Notes: a model not told the origin generated them from the letters alone. DNA of 64,000 nt from CAYOUV01 sp964407265 (GCA_964407265.1 CAYOUV010000009.1:7685-71684), one strand, 5' to 3'. Positions 1 to 8,428 are shown, counted from the stretch's first letter. Numbers and translations are program-made.

Positions 1-708
1 ATACGAACGCGACTTCACCTGTTCAAGATATTGCCCGGCTTCTTCTCGATTCCGCGCGACAACGCGATTGGATAGCTCGAGATCTTCGTGTGCCGAGGGC
101 ATCTGGCGCGCCATTTCGGGGGTTTGGACCACATGCACAAGATGGATCGTTGACTTATGAAGACGCGCCAATTGCGTGATGATCGGTAGAACATGTTCTG
201 CCCGCTGGGAACCATCCAACGGCACCAAGATGCTCTGATAAAACGGAGTTGCTGATAATTCACCAGCCGGGAGGTCCTGTTGGTGTGCCCGAACGATGAG
301 CATTGACGTTGGTGCGCTCAGGATGATTTTTTGTGTAATGCTGCTGATGCCCCATTGCGTTAATCCATGACGTCCATGGCTGCTCAAAATGATCAATTTC
401 ATGGCCTCATTTTGGGCGTATTTCGTAATTCCCTCCGCTACCAAGCCTTCCAGTACTATTACGTGTGCCCGAATATTTGATTCTTTTAACCGCGCCTTGA
501 TCTCTTCCAGGTAGAGAGTCGCTTTTGTTTTTTGGATTTGCCAGTTAAGCAAATCAAATAATTGCGCTGATACGCCTGCCTGATTCTTTTCAAGCATGCG
601 AAGCAACGTAATTTCTGCGTCAAAGGAATGGGCGAAGGCAGCCGCATGAGGCAACACACATTCGGCCAATTGAGAACCGTCCAGAGGAATAAGAATGGGA
701 TCGAACAT
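1..708 (-). CDS. Universal stress protein, tandem UspA domains (partial)
   Basis: The reading frame opens at an ATG at 708 with AAGGG six bases upstream and runs off the left edge, so the C-terminus is missing; 236 codons are visible. Two UspA repeats are seen: the first begins MFDPILIPLDGS, the second FYQSILVPLDGSQRAEHVLP near residue 150. The first repeat ends in GRHGLTQWGISSITQKI, which follows the UspA nucleotide-binding loop but has Ser where the final loop Gly normally sits. Such proteins bind ATP or act as stress chaperones in the cytoplasm. A 44-base palindrome lies 30 bases upstream and may be its control site. A shorter ATG at 713 is out of frame and is not the start. Confidence 0.85.
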   Translation of the reverse strand, partial: MFDPILIPLDGSQLAECVLPHAAAFAHSFDAEITLLRMLEKNQAGVSAQLFDLLNWQIQKTKATLYLEEIKARLKESNIRAHVIVLEGLVAEGITKYAQNEAMKLIILSSHGRHGLTQWGISSITQKIILSAPTSMLIVRAHQQDLPAGELSATPFYQSILVPLDGSQRAEHVLPIITQLARLHKSTIHLVHVVQTPEMARQMPSAHEDLELSNRVVARNREEAGQYLEQVKSRSY

Positions 709-737
709 ATCATCCCTTCAATTCTTGCATACTGTCA

Positions 738-781
738 AATTTAGTTGGAATAAGTATTGGAATACTTATTCCAACTAAATT
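738..781. repeat. Perfect 21-bp inverted repeat upstream of the usp gene
   Basis: The arms 738-758 and 761-781 are exact reverse complements separated by only GG. The palindrome starts 30 bases upstream of the usp start codon, next to a TTGACA motif on the minus strand (731-736). It could be an operator for a dimeric regulator, a cruciform, or a transcript hairpin. No T-run follows it on either strand, so an ordinary intrinsic terminator is less likely. Confidence 0.75.
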
Positions 782-1078
782 GTACTGGTAGTTATGTTGT
801 GATTGGGTGTGGGATTCATCTCGCGTATGCGAGTGTGATTAAGGATTGCCGTGGAATGTTACGATACGTGGATTTATAACGCATCTGGCAGAAATGAGTC
901 ATCCAACCGTAAGCGGTTTAGCCTACTTATTCCAGTATACTCTACTTTGTTGTTGGAGGTTGAGATTCTGAAACAACCAAGAAAATTTCCGGGAAAAAAG
1001 ATGGTAAGTTGCATGGAAAGAAAGTCCCCTGGTTAAAAAACTCAAATTTCGAAGTTTGCTTTAATTTGATTTGAAAGT
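782..1078. other. AT-rich non-coding stretch
   Basis: No supported gene is seen. A 61-codon open frame at 851-1036 has no ribosome binding site, no recognisable domain and atypical composition. A short hairpin, CTCGC-gtat-GCGAG, lies near 820-835. The stretch looks like decayed or purely regulatory DNA between the usp gene and the ssb remnant. Confidence 0.5.
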
Positions 1079-1110
1079 AAACAACATGGTGAAATTTCAC
1101 CATGTTGTTT
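1079..1110. terminator. Perfect 32-base palindrome, probable bidirectional terminator
   Basis: The arms 1079-1094 and 1095-1110 are exact reverse complements. The hairpin has an A-tract on its left and TTGTTT on its right, so each strand reads as a stem with a T-rich end. It sits just downstream (minus strand) of the ssb pseudogene stop at 1146, consistent with its old terminator. Confidence 0.6.
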
Positions 1111-1145
1111 AAACTAACGGCCCCGATTGGGTTTGGAATTGCATT

Positions 1146-1521
1146 TTAGACAAAACGATCAAGGTAAATTGAAACAGGTTTACCAGCACCAACTCGGTTG
1201 ACAGCACAAGACCAGGGGAGCATTTGTGTACTGTATTTCGTGAAGAACCTGGTTTCGCCTTCGTGTTCATAGCGATCCGTCTTCAAGTGGCTTTCCAGGC
1301 AAACCAAGCTACCTTTTGTAAATATTCCTGGCAGACCAAACTAGGGCGGCCCCAAGCCTCGACATTCATCCATTCGGTATTTTCCTTGACGGCGCCTTCC
1401 TGGGACTTCCAACGCTGGCCAACAGCCAGGCTGAACGTGGTAACTTTTTTCCGGTCGGCGTGAAACGCAACTCCGGGTCCTTGCCAAGACGACCAATCAA
1501 CTGTTCACGGTTGAGGGCTGG
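1146..1521 (-). pseudogene. Decayed single-stranded DNA-binding protein (ssb) copy
   Basis: Reading the minus strand from about 1515 gives NREQLIGRLGKDPELRFTPTG, a standard SSB N-terminus, then a frameshift in an A-run after GKK. The next frame reads VTTFSLAVGQRWKSQEGAV and NTEWMNVEAWGR. A second frameshift follows near CQEYLQK, and the last frame reads GSLVCLESHLKTDRYEHEG and ends at a TAA at 1146-1148. There is no start codon in the right frame. These are the OB-fold segments of SSB in the right order, so the gene is a broken paralogue. The intact ssb is at 14331. Sequencing error could explain one frameshift but hardly all three lesions. Confidence 0.8.
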
Positions 1522-1578
1522 ACTTTTATATCATCCTTTTTAGGCCGGACCAAATCCGGGGTGAATAACCGAGTTAAG

Positions 1579-1776
1579 TTATACTTTCTTCAATGCAGGC
1601 AGACCAGTCTTCATTTCGACCACTTTGTAACCGGCCGGAACCGCATCCAGTGCATCTGCCGGGCGAACGTCACGGGCGAAGAAATACAACTTGCCCTCGC
1701 TGCCGCCGGCGCGTTTGACCGTTTTACCATGAAGATAATAGGTCTGACCTTTAGAATTCTTGAACGAGAAAGCCAT
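1579..1776 (-). CDS. Conserved small protein of unknown function (65 aa)
   Basis: The frame starts MAFSFKNSKGQTYYLHGK and contains GKLYFFARDVRPADALDAVP followed by AGYKVVEMKTGLPALKK. GAGAGGAG lies a few bases before the ATG. Similar 60-70 residue proteins of the pattern KGQTYYLHGK...YFFA...ALDAVPxGYKVxExxxTGLPxLKK are, as far as I recall, widespread in Chloroflexota and Cyanobacteria. No function is established to my knowledge. It is soluble and basic, with no signal peptide. It is monocistronic, diverging from the phosphodiesterase-like gene that follows. Confidence 0.75.
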   Translation of the reverse strand: MAFSFKNSKGQTYYLHGKTVKRAGGSEGKLYFFARDVRPADALDAVPAGYKVVEMKTGLPALKKV

Positions 1777-1879
1777 TAGAGTCTCCTCTCTTTGGGTTGG
1801 ATAAAATACTAATTGTAGTGTAGCAAAGAATTCTCAAATGTCAACCTTATTTCTTAAGCAAAAATTGACGAATATTAAC

Positions 1880-2908
1880 ATGACGACCTCAATTTTACGA
1901 CGAATTTTCATTGCTCTTATCGCGGTTCTGCTCCTGACCGCCTGTCTGCCCGGTGCATCTGGAACGCCCACCCCGCCGACAGCGACGCTCCTTCCACCGG
2001 CGACCAACACTCCCTTCCAGCCCGAAACCTTCACCCCCGCAGCGATTCCCAGCGAGACATCCACCATCTCGCCCACACCGCTGCCTCAAGTTGCGCGGGT
2101 GCTGATCATCAGCGTGGACGGGATGCGCCCGGATGCGATTGCGCTGGCACCTATGCCCAACTTGCAATCCCTGATGGAGCAGGGCACATATACCCTCTCG
2201 GCACAAACGATTTTTCCCAGCGCAACCCTGCCTGCTCATGCCTCCATGCTGACCGGGCTGTGCCCGTCCAAACACGGCGTAGATTGGAATGATTATCTGC
2301 CTGAAAAGGGTTACGCCAAGGGCAGCGGGCTGTTCGACCTGGCCCATGCCGCCGGCCTGCGCACTGTCATGGTGGTCGGTAAAGAAAAATTGCGGCAGAT
2401 CACCCAGCCACAAAACACGGATGTCTACGAATACATCAATGACCGCGATACTGTGATCGCAGCCAGGGTAGCAGAGCTGATCCCGGAAGGCTTTGGTTTG
2501 ATGTTCGTCCATTTCCCCACCCCGGATGGGATGGGGCACCTGTACGGCTGGCTCTCCCCCGAACAGCTGAGCGTGCTGCGTCGTTCAGACGAGGCGATCG
2601 GCACGATCCTACAGGCCCTGAGCGAGGCGAACCTGCGCGCCGGCACCCTGATCATTATTACCGCTGACCACGGCGGCCATAATACCAGCCATGGTTCTCG
2701 CCAGCCGGAAGACATGACCATCCCCTGGATCATGCTTGGGCCGGGGGTCCAGCCGACACAACTGAGGGAACCAGTCAACACAACCGATACGGCAGCCACT
2801 GCCGCCTGGGCGCTGGGACTACCCATCCCGCCCGACTGGGATGGCAAACCCGTTACCGAAGCCTTTGGCCTACCCTCTCAACCACGCCTCGATCCGCGTT
2901 GTCCTTGA
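1880..2908 (+). CDS. Alkaline phosphatase-superfamily lipoprotein (nucleotide pyrophosphatase/phosphodiesterase type)
   Basis: I prefer the ATG at 1880, which starts MTTSILRRIFIALIAVLLL and runs directly into the lipobox LTAC; an upstream in-frame ATG at 1838 would bury the signal peptide. A Thr/Pro-rich linker follows the lipid-anchored Cys. The catalytic domain begins ISVDGMRPDA near residue 75. It carries FPSATLPAHASMLTG, where the nucleophilic Ser/Thr is expected, VHFPTPDGMGHLYG, and the metal-binding ITADHGGHNTSHGS near residue 260. These match the type I phosphodiesterase/nucleotide pyrophosphatase branch. The protein should be anchored outside the membrane and hydrolyse phosphodiesters or phosphomonoesters; the substrate cannot be read. 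It ends 27 bases before panC. Confidence 0.85.
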   Translation: MTTSILRRIFIALIAVLLLTACLPGASGTPTPPTATLLPPATNTPFQPETFTPAAIPSETSTISPTPLPQVARVLIISVDGMRPDAIALAPMPNLQSLMEQGTYTLSAQTIFPSATLPAHASMLTGLCPSKHGVDWNDYLPEKGYAKGSGLFDLAHAAGLRTVMVVGKEKLRQITQPQNTDVYEYINDRDTVIAARVAELIPEGFGLMFVHFPTPDGMGHLYGWLSPEQLSVLRRSDEAIGTILQALSEANLRAGTLIIITADHGGHNTSHGSRQPEDMTIPWIMLGPGVQPTQLREPVNTTDTAATAAWALGLPIPPDWDGKPVTEAFGLPSQPRLDPRCP

Positions 2909-2935
2909 AATATTCAGATTCAAAAGGAGCCGAAG

Positions 2936-3781
2936 TTGTCTGAAATGATGATGATCGTCACCGACCTGACCGAATTGCGCTCCGCCCGCGCAATTCTCCC
3001 TGAACCGGTTGGCTTTGTGCCCACCATGGGTTACCTGCACGAGGGGCACCTCGCATTGGTCCGCCGCGCCAAGGCAGAGTGCGCCAGCGTGGTCGTCAGC
3101 ATCTTCGTCAACCCGACACAGTTCGGGCCAAGCGAGGATCTTTCTGCTTATCCGCGTGACCTGGAACGTGACCTGCACTTGCTGGACCCATTGGGCGTCA
3201 ACCTGGTCTGGACGCCCACGCCTGAGGTGATGTACCCGACCGATTACCAGACCTGGGTAGAAGTCGAGAAACTGACCCAGCCATTGGAAGGCAGCATGCG
3301 TCCCGGTCATTTCCGCGGCGTGACGACTGTGGTTTCCAAGTTGTTCAACGGGGTAGGGCCACAGAAGGCATATTTCGGCCAGAAGGATGCGCAGCAAGCC
3401 GCGGTCATCCGGCGCATGACCGGGGATTTGAACTACCCGATCGAGGTCGTCGTCTGCCCCATCGTGCGCGAACCGGACGGGTTGGCCTTGTCCAGTCGCA
3501 ACAAGTATCTGAATCCCGAACAGCGCGCGGCCGCCACCGTGCTGTACCGCGCCCTGAGCAAAGCCAGGATCGCCTACGAGGCCGGGGAACGCGATGCTGA
3601 TACCCTGCGCCAGATCGTGGGGCAAATCATCGCCTCCGAGCCGCTGGCTGAGCTGCAGTACGTCTCCTGCGCGGATTACGACACGCTGGAGGAATTAAAT
3701 TCGATCAGCGGCAAGGCGCTGCTGTCGATGGCAGTTTACCTGGGCAAAACCCGTCTGATCGATAACTTCGTGCTGGAATGA
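2936..3781 (+). CDS. panC: Pantothenate synthetase
   Basis: This enzyme joins pantoate and beta-alanine using ATP to make pantothenate, the coenzyme A precursor. The family signature is clear: FVPTMGYLHEGHLALV near the N-terminus (residues 24-39), SIFVNPTQFGPSEDLSAYPR, GVTTVVSKLFNGVGPQKAYF with GQKDAQQ, and LALSSRNKYL in the C-terminal half. At 281 residues it has the usual length. I chose the TTG at 2936 because AGGAG ends six bases upstream; the first ATG at 2945 would be 15 bases away. The gene follows the phosphodiesterase-like gene closely. No panB or panD is visible. A partial coaX at the right end belongs to the same pathway. Confidence 0.95.
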   Translation: MSEMMMIVTDLTELRSARAILPEPVGFVPTMGYLHEGHLALVRRAKAECASVVVSIFVNPTQFGPSEDLSAYPRDLERDLHLLDPLGVNLVWTPTPEVMYPTDYQTWVEVEKLTQPLEGSMRPGHFRGVTTVVSKLFNGVGPQKAYFGQKDAQQAAVIRRMTGDLNYPIEVVVCPIVREPDGLALSSRNKYLNPEQRAAATVLYRALSKARIAYEAGERDADTLRQIVGQIIASEPLAELQYVSCADYDTLEELNSISGKALLSMAVYLGKTRLIDNFVLE

Positions 3782-3813
3782 ATCCAAGGCCCGAATGATA
3801 TAATTCCCCTGGC

Positions 3814-4524
3814 ATGGAAAAATTGGTGCGCGAGGCGCAAACCCTGTTTGGCATCCATCTGACTGGATGGCAGATTGTGGCGTTGATCAACTACGAGCGC
3901 GAATTGCTCGAATGGAACCAGAAATTCAACCTGACCGCCATCCGCGACGAGCAGGGCATCCGCACCAAACATTTTCTCGATTCGCTCTCCTGCGTACTGG
4001 CCTGGAAGGCTAATCCTCCCAACCGGCTGGTCGATATCGGCACCGGCGCCGGCTTCCCCGGTATTCCGCTCAAGATCATTTATCCGGCCATGCACCTGAC
4101 TCTGGTCGAGTCGGTTGGCAAGAAAGTCAAGTTTTGCCAGCACATGGTCAATAAACTCGGTCTGGAAAACACGCAGGTCATCCAGGCTCGCGCCGAGGAA
4201 CTCGGCCAGCAGCCTGAGCACCGCGAGAAATTCGACTGGGCAGTGGCGCGCGCGGTGGCAAATTTGCGCGTATTATCGGAATACCTGCTCCCATTGGTGC
4301 GGGTTGGAGGGGCGATGCTGGTCCAGAAAGGCGAGAGTGGGCCGGCTGAAGTGCACGCTGCGGAGAATGCGATCAAAGTGCTGGGCGGGCATGTCCGCCA
4401 GCTGCTCCCATTGACCCTGCCGGGCGTGGTGGAGGAGCGCTACCTGATCCTGGTGGACAAAATCGCGGCCACGCCGCCGGGCTATCCGCGCAAACCAGGA
4501 ATTCCAACCAAAAAACCCTTATAA
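3814..4524 (+). CDS. rsmG: 16S rRNA (guanine-527-N7) methyltransferase
   Basis: RsmG (GidB) methylates G527 in the 530 loop of 16S rRNA using S-adenosylmethionine. The protein shows LLEWNQKFNLTAI with TKHFLDSLS, the SAM-binding LVDIGTGAGFPGIPLKI near residue 70, LVESVGKKVKFCQHM, and the late motif DWAVARAVANLRVLSEYLLP. At 236 residues it has normal length. A TATAAT at 3799-3804 ends nine bases before the ATG, which implies an almost leaderless transcript. A strong terminator follows directly at 4530. Confidence 0.95.
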   Translation: MEKLVREAQTLFGIHLTGWQIVALINYERELLEWNQKFNLTAIRDEQGIRTKHFLDSLSCVLAWKANPPNRLVDIGTGAGFPGIPLKIIYPAMHLTLVESVGKKVKFCQHMVNKLGLENTQVIQARAEELGQQPEHREKFDWAVARAVANLRVLSEYLLPLVRVGGAMLVQKGESGPAEVHAAENAIKVLGGHVRQLLPLTLPGVVEERYLILVDKIAATPPGYPRKPGIPTKKPL

Positions 4525-4529
4525 ACTCG

Positions 4530-4560
4530 GGAGCGACCAAATGGTCGCTCCTGTTTTATC
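4530..4560 (+). terminator. Rho-independent terminator of rsmG
   Basis: The 10-bp stem GGAGCGACCA / TGGTCGCTCC (4530-4539 and 4542-4551) with a two-base AA loop is followed by TGTTTTAT. It sits 5 bases after the rsmG stop and just before the convergent cupin gene ends. Confidence 0.9.
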
Positions 4561-4924
4561 AGCAGTTATCTTCATCCAAAATCGTGATCACGTCTTTTTT
4601 GTTGGGGATAATACACAGGAATTCAAAAACCTCGTCCCCGACATTCTCGTACCAATGCGGTGCGCCTTCGGGAATAAAAACCACATCCCCTGGTTTTACT
4701 TCATACACCTGCTCCTCGACGCCGATTTTGGCATGCCCGTTGAGCACATACTGCTCATGCTCAACCGTATTGGTATGGCGCGGCATGCCGCCGCCCGACT
4801 GCATCGAAAATTTCCGCATGGCAAAATTTGGACCTTCTTGCGCTGAAATCAACACCTGGATGGTCGTATCCTTACCGGCCGCGACTTCATGCGCTGCGAC
4901 TTCGGTAGTATGTTTGACGGACAT
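4559..4924 (-). CDS. Cupin-domain protein
   Basis: This is a single-domain cupin of 121 residues. Cupin motif 1 is seen as PRHTNTVEHEQYVLNGHAKI (residues 47-66), providing two His and a Glu as metal ligands. Motif 2 is VKPGDVVFIPEGAPHWYENV, providing the final His. Such small cupins bind a divalent metal and may act as isomerases, dioxygenases or sensors; the substrate is unknown. The ATG overlaps the recF stop codon by one base (TAATG), and GGAGG lies within the recF tail, so translation is coupled to recF. Confidence 0.85.
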   Translation of the reverse strand: MSVKHTTEVAAHEVAAGKDTTIQVLISAQEGPNFAMRKFSMQSGGGMPRHTNTVEHEQYVLNGHAKIGVEEQVYEVKPGDVVFIPEGAPHWYENVGDEVFEFLCIIPNKKDVITILDEDNC

Positions 4925-6150
4925 TAGTTTTCCTCCTTTGCAGAACGTTCCCTGGCTTGAACGGTACCGGCCCGGACTTGCCAGATTTCAGCCTGATCGG
5001 AAAATTCTGGGGTGAATAAGCTCAAGTCAGTCGTGGTCAATAATACCTGTTCGCTCTCTCCCAGATAATTCAAAAGGTCGGCGCGGCGTTGTAGATCCAA
5101 CTCGGCCATCACCTCGTCCAACAGGATAACCGGCCACTGGCCTGTCGCGGCTTTCATCCACCCCACCTCCGCCAGTTTGAGCGAGAGCAGGGCGGTACGC
5201 ATCTGTCCGCGCGAGCCGTAATCGCCCAGGTCGATGCTGTTGCTCAGGAAGCGCAACTCGTCCCGGTGCGGACCGATCGTAGTGACACCGCGGGCGATCT
5301 CCTCACCACGCAGTTGCTCCAGTCGCTCCAGGAATCCCTGACGGATTTCCTCCAATTCCAGCCCGGACCGGTCAACCGGTGTGTCGAGCGGCAAGGCAAA
5401 TTGACCCTGCGGGTCTGGCAGCGGGTCGAAGGCCGGCTGGTAAGCCAGGCGCAGCACTTCTTTCCCGCGCGTTAATTGATGGTGGACTCGTGCGGCCAAG
5501 CGTTCCAGCTCTTGCACAGCCTGGATGCGCCACAGGATGATCTGCGCTCCAAGACGGGTCAGGGTCTCATCCCACACCCCAAGCTGACCTGGGTCCCCGC
5601 CGCGCTCGTTTAGCAGCTTCAGCAAAGCATTCCGCTGGCTGAGCGCCTGGCTGTATTCGCTCAGAGCCCGCGCGTAGGCCGGGATGGTCTGCGCCAGCGC
5701 CAGATTGAGATAGCGGCGGCGCTCGTCCGGCCCACCTTCGACGATCTGGGACATCTGCGGCACGAAGATGACTGCATTGAAATGGCCGATCACATCACCC
5801 ATCTGGCGTTTGACACCATCCAGCAGCACTTCCTTGCGCAGCCGCTTGCCATTGATGCCAGTTGGCTCCAGGATCAGGCGTACTTCCAGGCGATGGCTGG
5901 AACTGCCCCGCTGGTAATCAGCTACCAGGCGTCCCACTGCGAGATTCTCGCGGGTGGCCAAAAAATTGACCAGTTGCCGGTCGGCATGCGTCTGGAAGGA
6001 AGTAAAAGCTGCCAGGAAGTAAACCGCTTCCAGCAGACTGGTCTTCCCCTGAGCGTTATCCCCCACTAGCACAACAACCCGCCTTGGTATATCGAGGTCC
6101 AGGCGGGCAAAGTTACGAAAGTTGGTTAGAGAAAGATGTTTTAGATACAT
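4924..6150 (-). CDS. recF: DNA replication and repair protein RecF
   Basis: RecF is an SMC-like ATPase that helps load RecA at ssDNA gaps with RecO and RecR. The N-terminus MYLKHLSLTNFRNFARLDLD and the Walker A GDNAQGKTSLLEAVYFLA (about residues 31-48) are typical. The signature region reads YGSRGQMRTALLSLKLAEV, and the Walker B/D-loop VILLDEVMAELDLQRR. At 408 residues it is slightly longer than usual. No dnaA, dnaN or gyrB flanks it, so this is not an oriC-type context. It is followed, with a one-base overlap, by the cupin gene. Confidence 0.95.
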   Translation of the reverse strand: MYLKHLSLTNFRNFARLDLDIPRRVVVLVGDNAQGKTSLLEAVYFLAAFTSFQTHADRQLVNFLATRENLAVGRLVADYQRGSSSHRLEVRLILEPTGINGKRLRKEVLLDGVKRQMGDVIGHFNAVIFVPQMSQIVEGGPDERRRYLNLALAQTIPAYARALSEYSQALSQRNALLKLLNERGGDPGQLGVWDETLTRLGAQIILWRIQAVQELERLAARVHHQLTRGKEVLRLAYQPAFDPLPDPQGQFALPLDTPVDRSGLELEEIRQGFLERLEQLRGEEIARGVTTIGPHRDELRFLSNSIDLGDYGSRGQMRTALLSLKLAEVGWMKAATGQWPVILLDEVMAELDLQRRADLLNYLGESEQVLLTTTDLSLFTPEFSDQAEIWQVRAGTVQARERSAKEEN

Positions 6151-6180
6151 GCAATTCTGTAAGCAGATCGCGATCCGCAG

Positions 6181-6687
6181 CTACACTCTGTCTTCGACCG
6201 GCTCCTCCGGCACCCAGACCTGGGTAGCCCGATCGGTGAACAGTACGCCATTCACGTGATCGACCTCATGCTGGAAGATTCGCGCTGTCCAGTCCTTGAG
6301 CTTGAGGCGCACGGGCTGCCCATGCCGATTCCGGCCTTTGACCGTGATGGCCTGCGCGCGTTCCACTTCACCGACGATGTTCGGGATCGAGAGACAACCT
6401 TCAACGCCAACAATTGTCTCGTTGGAGGCTTTGACGATCTCCGGGTTGACCAGCACGTATAACTTTGGCTCGGCCTCTTCGTCTTCTTCATTTTCGGGAT
6501 ATTCGACCACGATCACGCGTTCCGAAACGGCTACCTGCGGGGCAGCCAGGCCGACCCCAGGGGCAGCGCGCATGGTCTCGATCATGTCATCGATCAAGGC
6601 TTGTAACTTCTCATCGAACTTGGTCACTGCATGCGCCTTGCGCTTCAGGACTTCGTCCGGCAGGGTGACAATTGTACGGAGTGCCAT
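6181..6687 (-). CDS. def: Peptide deformylase
   Basis: The enzyme removes the formyl group from the N-terminal Met of new proteins and needs a metal ion, usually Fe2+. All three motifs are present: GVGLAAPQV (motif 1), EGCLSIPN with the metal-binding Cys (motif 2), and QHEVDHVNGVLF with the HExxH-type pair of His and the catalytic Glu (motif 3). At 168 residues it is a normal type I enzyme. AGAGG precedes the ATG. A well-formed promoter lies at 6718-6747. The gene is followed 30 bases later by recF. Confidence 0.95.
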   Translation of the reverse strand: MALRTIVTLPDEVLKRKAHAVTKFDEKLQALIDDMIETMRAAPGVGLAAPQVAVSERVIVVEYPENEEDEEAEPKLYVLVNPEIVKASNETIVGVEGCLSIPNIVGEVERAQAITVKGRNRHGQPVRLKLKDWTARIFQHEVDHVNGVLFTDRATQVWVPEEPVEDRV

Positions 6688-6717
6688 TGAATTACCTCTA
6701 ACGGAAAATGTTTCTTG

Positions 6718-6747
6718 ATTGTACCGATTCAGACTGCCTTACGTCAA
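6718..6747 (-). promoter_or_regulatory. Promoter of def
   Basis: On the minus strand TTGACG (6742-6747) and TACAAT (6718-6723) are separated by 18 bases. The predicted start leaves a leader of about 25 bases that contains an AGAGG ribosome binding site. Confidence 0.6.
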
Positions 6748-6753
6748 GCAAAC

Positions 6754-8409
6754 TTACTCCGGATTCTGTTCATTGAAATCGTCTAACGAACCGAATTCTT
6801 TTGTACTGCGGTGGTATGTCGCCAGCCACTCGGCCATACGCTCGCGTTCTTGTGAAGCTTCCAATTCGTGTTTACCGAGGATGCGGGCATTCCGGCGCTG
6901 TTCGATTTCCTGCTGGACCGCAGCCGGATCATGCACGTCGTCAAAGGTGAAGACCGTGGTGCCAACCGTGATATAAACTGTGCCGTAGTTGAACATGACG
7001 CCAGAGACGCCAATCCGCTTGTACTCCACAGTTAAAATATCCTCCAGCTTGGCAGACTTGCGATCTTCTGTTCCAAGTGGTTTTTTATCCAGGTCAACGA
7101 TCTGCTCCGAGGTGACTTCAAAGCGGTCGTTGCGCCAGTCCACGAGCTCGTAGATGAACCACAGCCCCAATATGATGAAAACCGTAAAGAGCACAATCGC
7201 ATACGTGACCTGACTGTGTCCGCTATATCCAAAATTATTAATACCCATCAGGATCAAATCGATGATAATGAACATAAAGGGCTTCCAGGTCTGTTGAAAC
7301 AAAACGTACCAGTGCCTGCGGTATGTGATCGTATCCCCTTCTTCTGTTCGCAACTGAACCAAACGAGTCAATAACATGCGAGGCAGGCTTGCTTTGACCT
7401 TTGGATTCAAGATCGGCGCTGGTGGGAGTTCATCTGGTTGCGCCGGCTTCTCCAGGCCCAGCTTGCGGCGGATCGCTCCCTTCATGGCATCCACTTCCGC
7501 TTCCTTGACCACAGCCTGCGCGCGTCCGCGGTATTCCTCCACCATGGCTGCCACCTGACTGGGACTGGGTGTGTAGTGGAATACGATCCGGCTGGTGTAA
7601 GTGCGAATGATCACATCCCCAAAATCCAGGATGCGGCCAAGCTGCCCCGTGGCGACTGCAACCGGCAAAACCATTATCAGCGGGGCTTCCTGCCGACTGT
7701 CATACAGGCCAATCACCTTCTCGACCCACACCACGCGGCGATTGGTGATGATGTAATAATCATTGCTCCAATCGATGTAGTTCCATACTCCCCACAAGAT
7801 GTCAGCCAGCAACAGCAGGACAGCCAGGGTCAGCATGACGATGCTCTCCGTCGCCAGATACAAAATCGTCAGCATCAGCGGGAGCAAGAACGCCAAAATT
7901 GGACCGATCATGTTCTGATACAGCAGGATCTGGTGCTTGCTGGTCAGCAGATAAACCACCTCATCCTTTTCGAGCCAGCTGAAATGCAGCTTGCGATTCA
8001 ACTGGCGGCTGCGCACCACCAGGCGCAATGTCGAGCGCAAGTTCGGCACCGTCTTATACAAATTGGCGAAGGTTTCCTTGTTGAGCGCAAACAAAACCGT
8101 CCCTTCATTAACTTCGATTGTGGCCGAACGCTTGCCTCCGCTTAAGAGGGCTTCTTCGCCAAAATAATCGCCCGGAAACAATTTTCCCAGGATGACTTCC
8201 TTGCCCGAATCGGATCGCTTGACCGTCACGCCCCCGGCGTAAATCAGGAAGAACGAATCAGCCAGGCTGCCACGTTCGAACAGGACCTCCTGGCTGTCAA
8301 AGCTGAGTTCATTCAAATCATCCGCAATCCTGTCCAGGCGTTCATCCGACATGCCGTGGAACAGGTGGATTTTCTTGAGAAAAGCAATTTTCTGGGATCG
8401 GTCAACCAC
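6754..8409 (-). CDS. Cyclic-nucleotide-binding protein with two membrane/PH-like modules
   Basis: Residues 10-130 form a cNMP-binding domain; its phosphate-binding cassette is intact as FGEEALLSGGKRSATIEV. Then come two hydrophobic pairs (about 165-215 and 375-420). Each is followed by a segment resembling bacterial PH (DUF304/YdbT-like) domains: WSNDYYIITNRRVVWVEKV and WRNDRFEVTSEQIVDLDKK. The 551-residue architecture is therefore cNMP sensor, TM pair, PH-like, TM pair, PH-like. It probably reports a cyclic nucleotide or related ligand at the inner membrane; output is unknown. No catalytic motif is seen. The stop is 66 bases upstream of the def start codon. Confidence 0.75.
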   Translation of the reverse strand: MVDRSQKIAFLKKIHLFHGMSDERLDRIADDLNELSFDSQEVLFERGSLADSFFLIYAGGVTVKRSDSGKEVILGKLFPGDYFGEEALLSGGKRSATIEVNEGTVLFALNKETFANLYKTVPNLRSTLRLVVRSRQLNRKLHFSWLEKDEVVYLLTSKHQILLYQNMIGPILAFLLPLMLTILYLATESIVMLTLAVLLLLADILWGVWNYIDWSNDYYIITNRRVVWVEKVIGLYDSRQEAPLIMVLPVAVATGQLGRILDFGDVIIRTYTSRIVFHYTPSPSQVAAMVEEYRGRAQAVVKEAEVDAMKGAIRRKLGLEKPAQPDELPPAPILNPKVKASLPRMLLTRLVQLRTEEGDTITYRRHWYVLFQQTWKPFMFIIIDLILMGINNFGYSGHSQVTYAIVLFTVFIILGLWFIYELVDWRNDRFEVTSEQIVDLDKKPLGTEDRKSAKLEDILTVEYKRIGVSGVMFNYGTVYITVGTTVFTFDDVHDPAAVQQEIEQRRNARILGKHELEASQERERMAEWLATYHRSTKEFGSLDDFNEQNPE

Positions 8410-8428
8410 GAGTTTATTCTAGCATGAA

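Noticed and set aside
851..1036. 61-codon open frame on the plus strand
   Set aside because: No ribosome binding site, no recognisable domain, atypical amino-acid make-up, and it lies in an AT-rich region with a pseudogene.
1895..2539. 214-codon frame on the minus strand opposite the phosphodiesterase-like gene
   Set aside because: It mirrors the codon structure of a well-supported gene and has no domain of its own.
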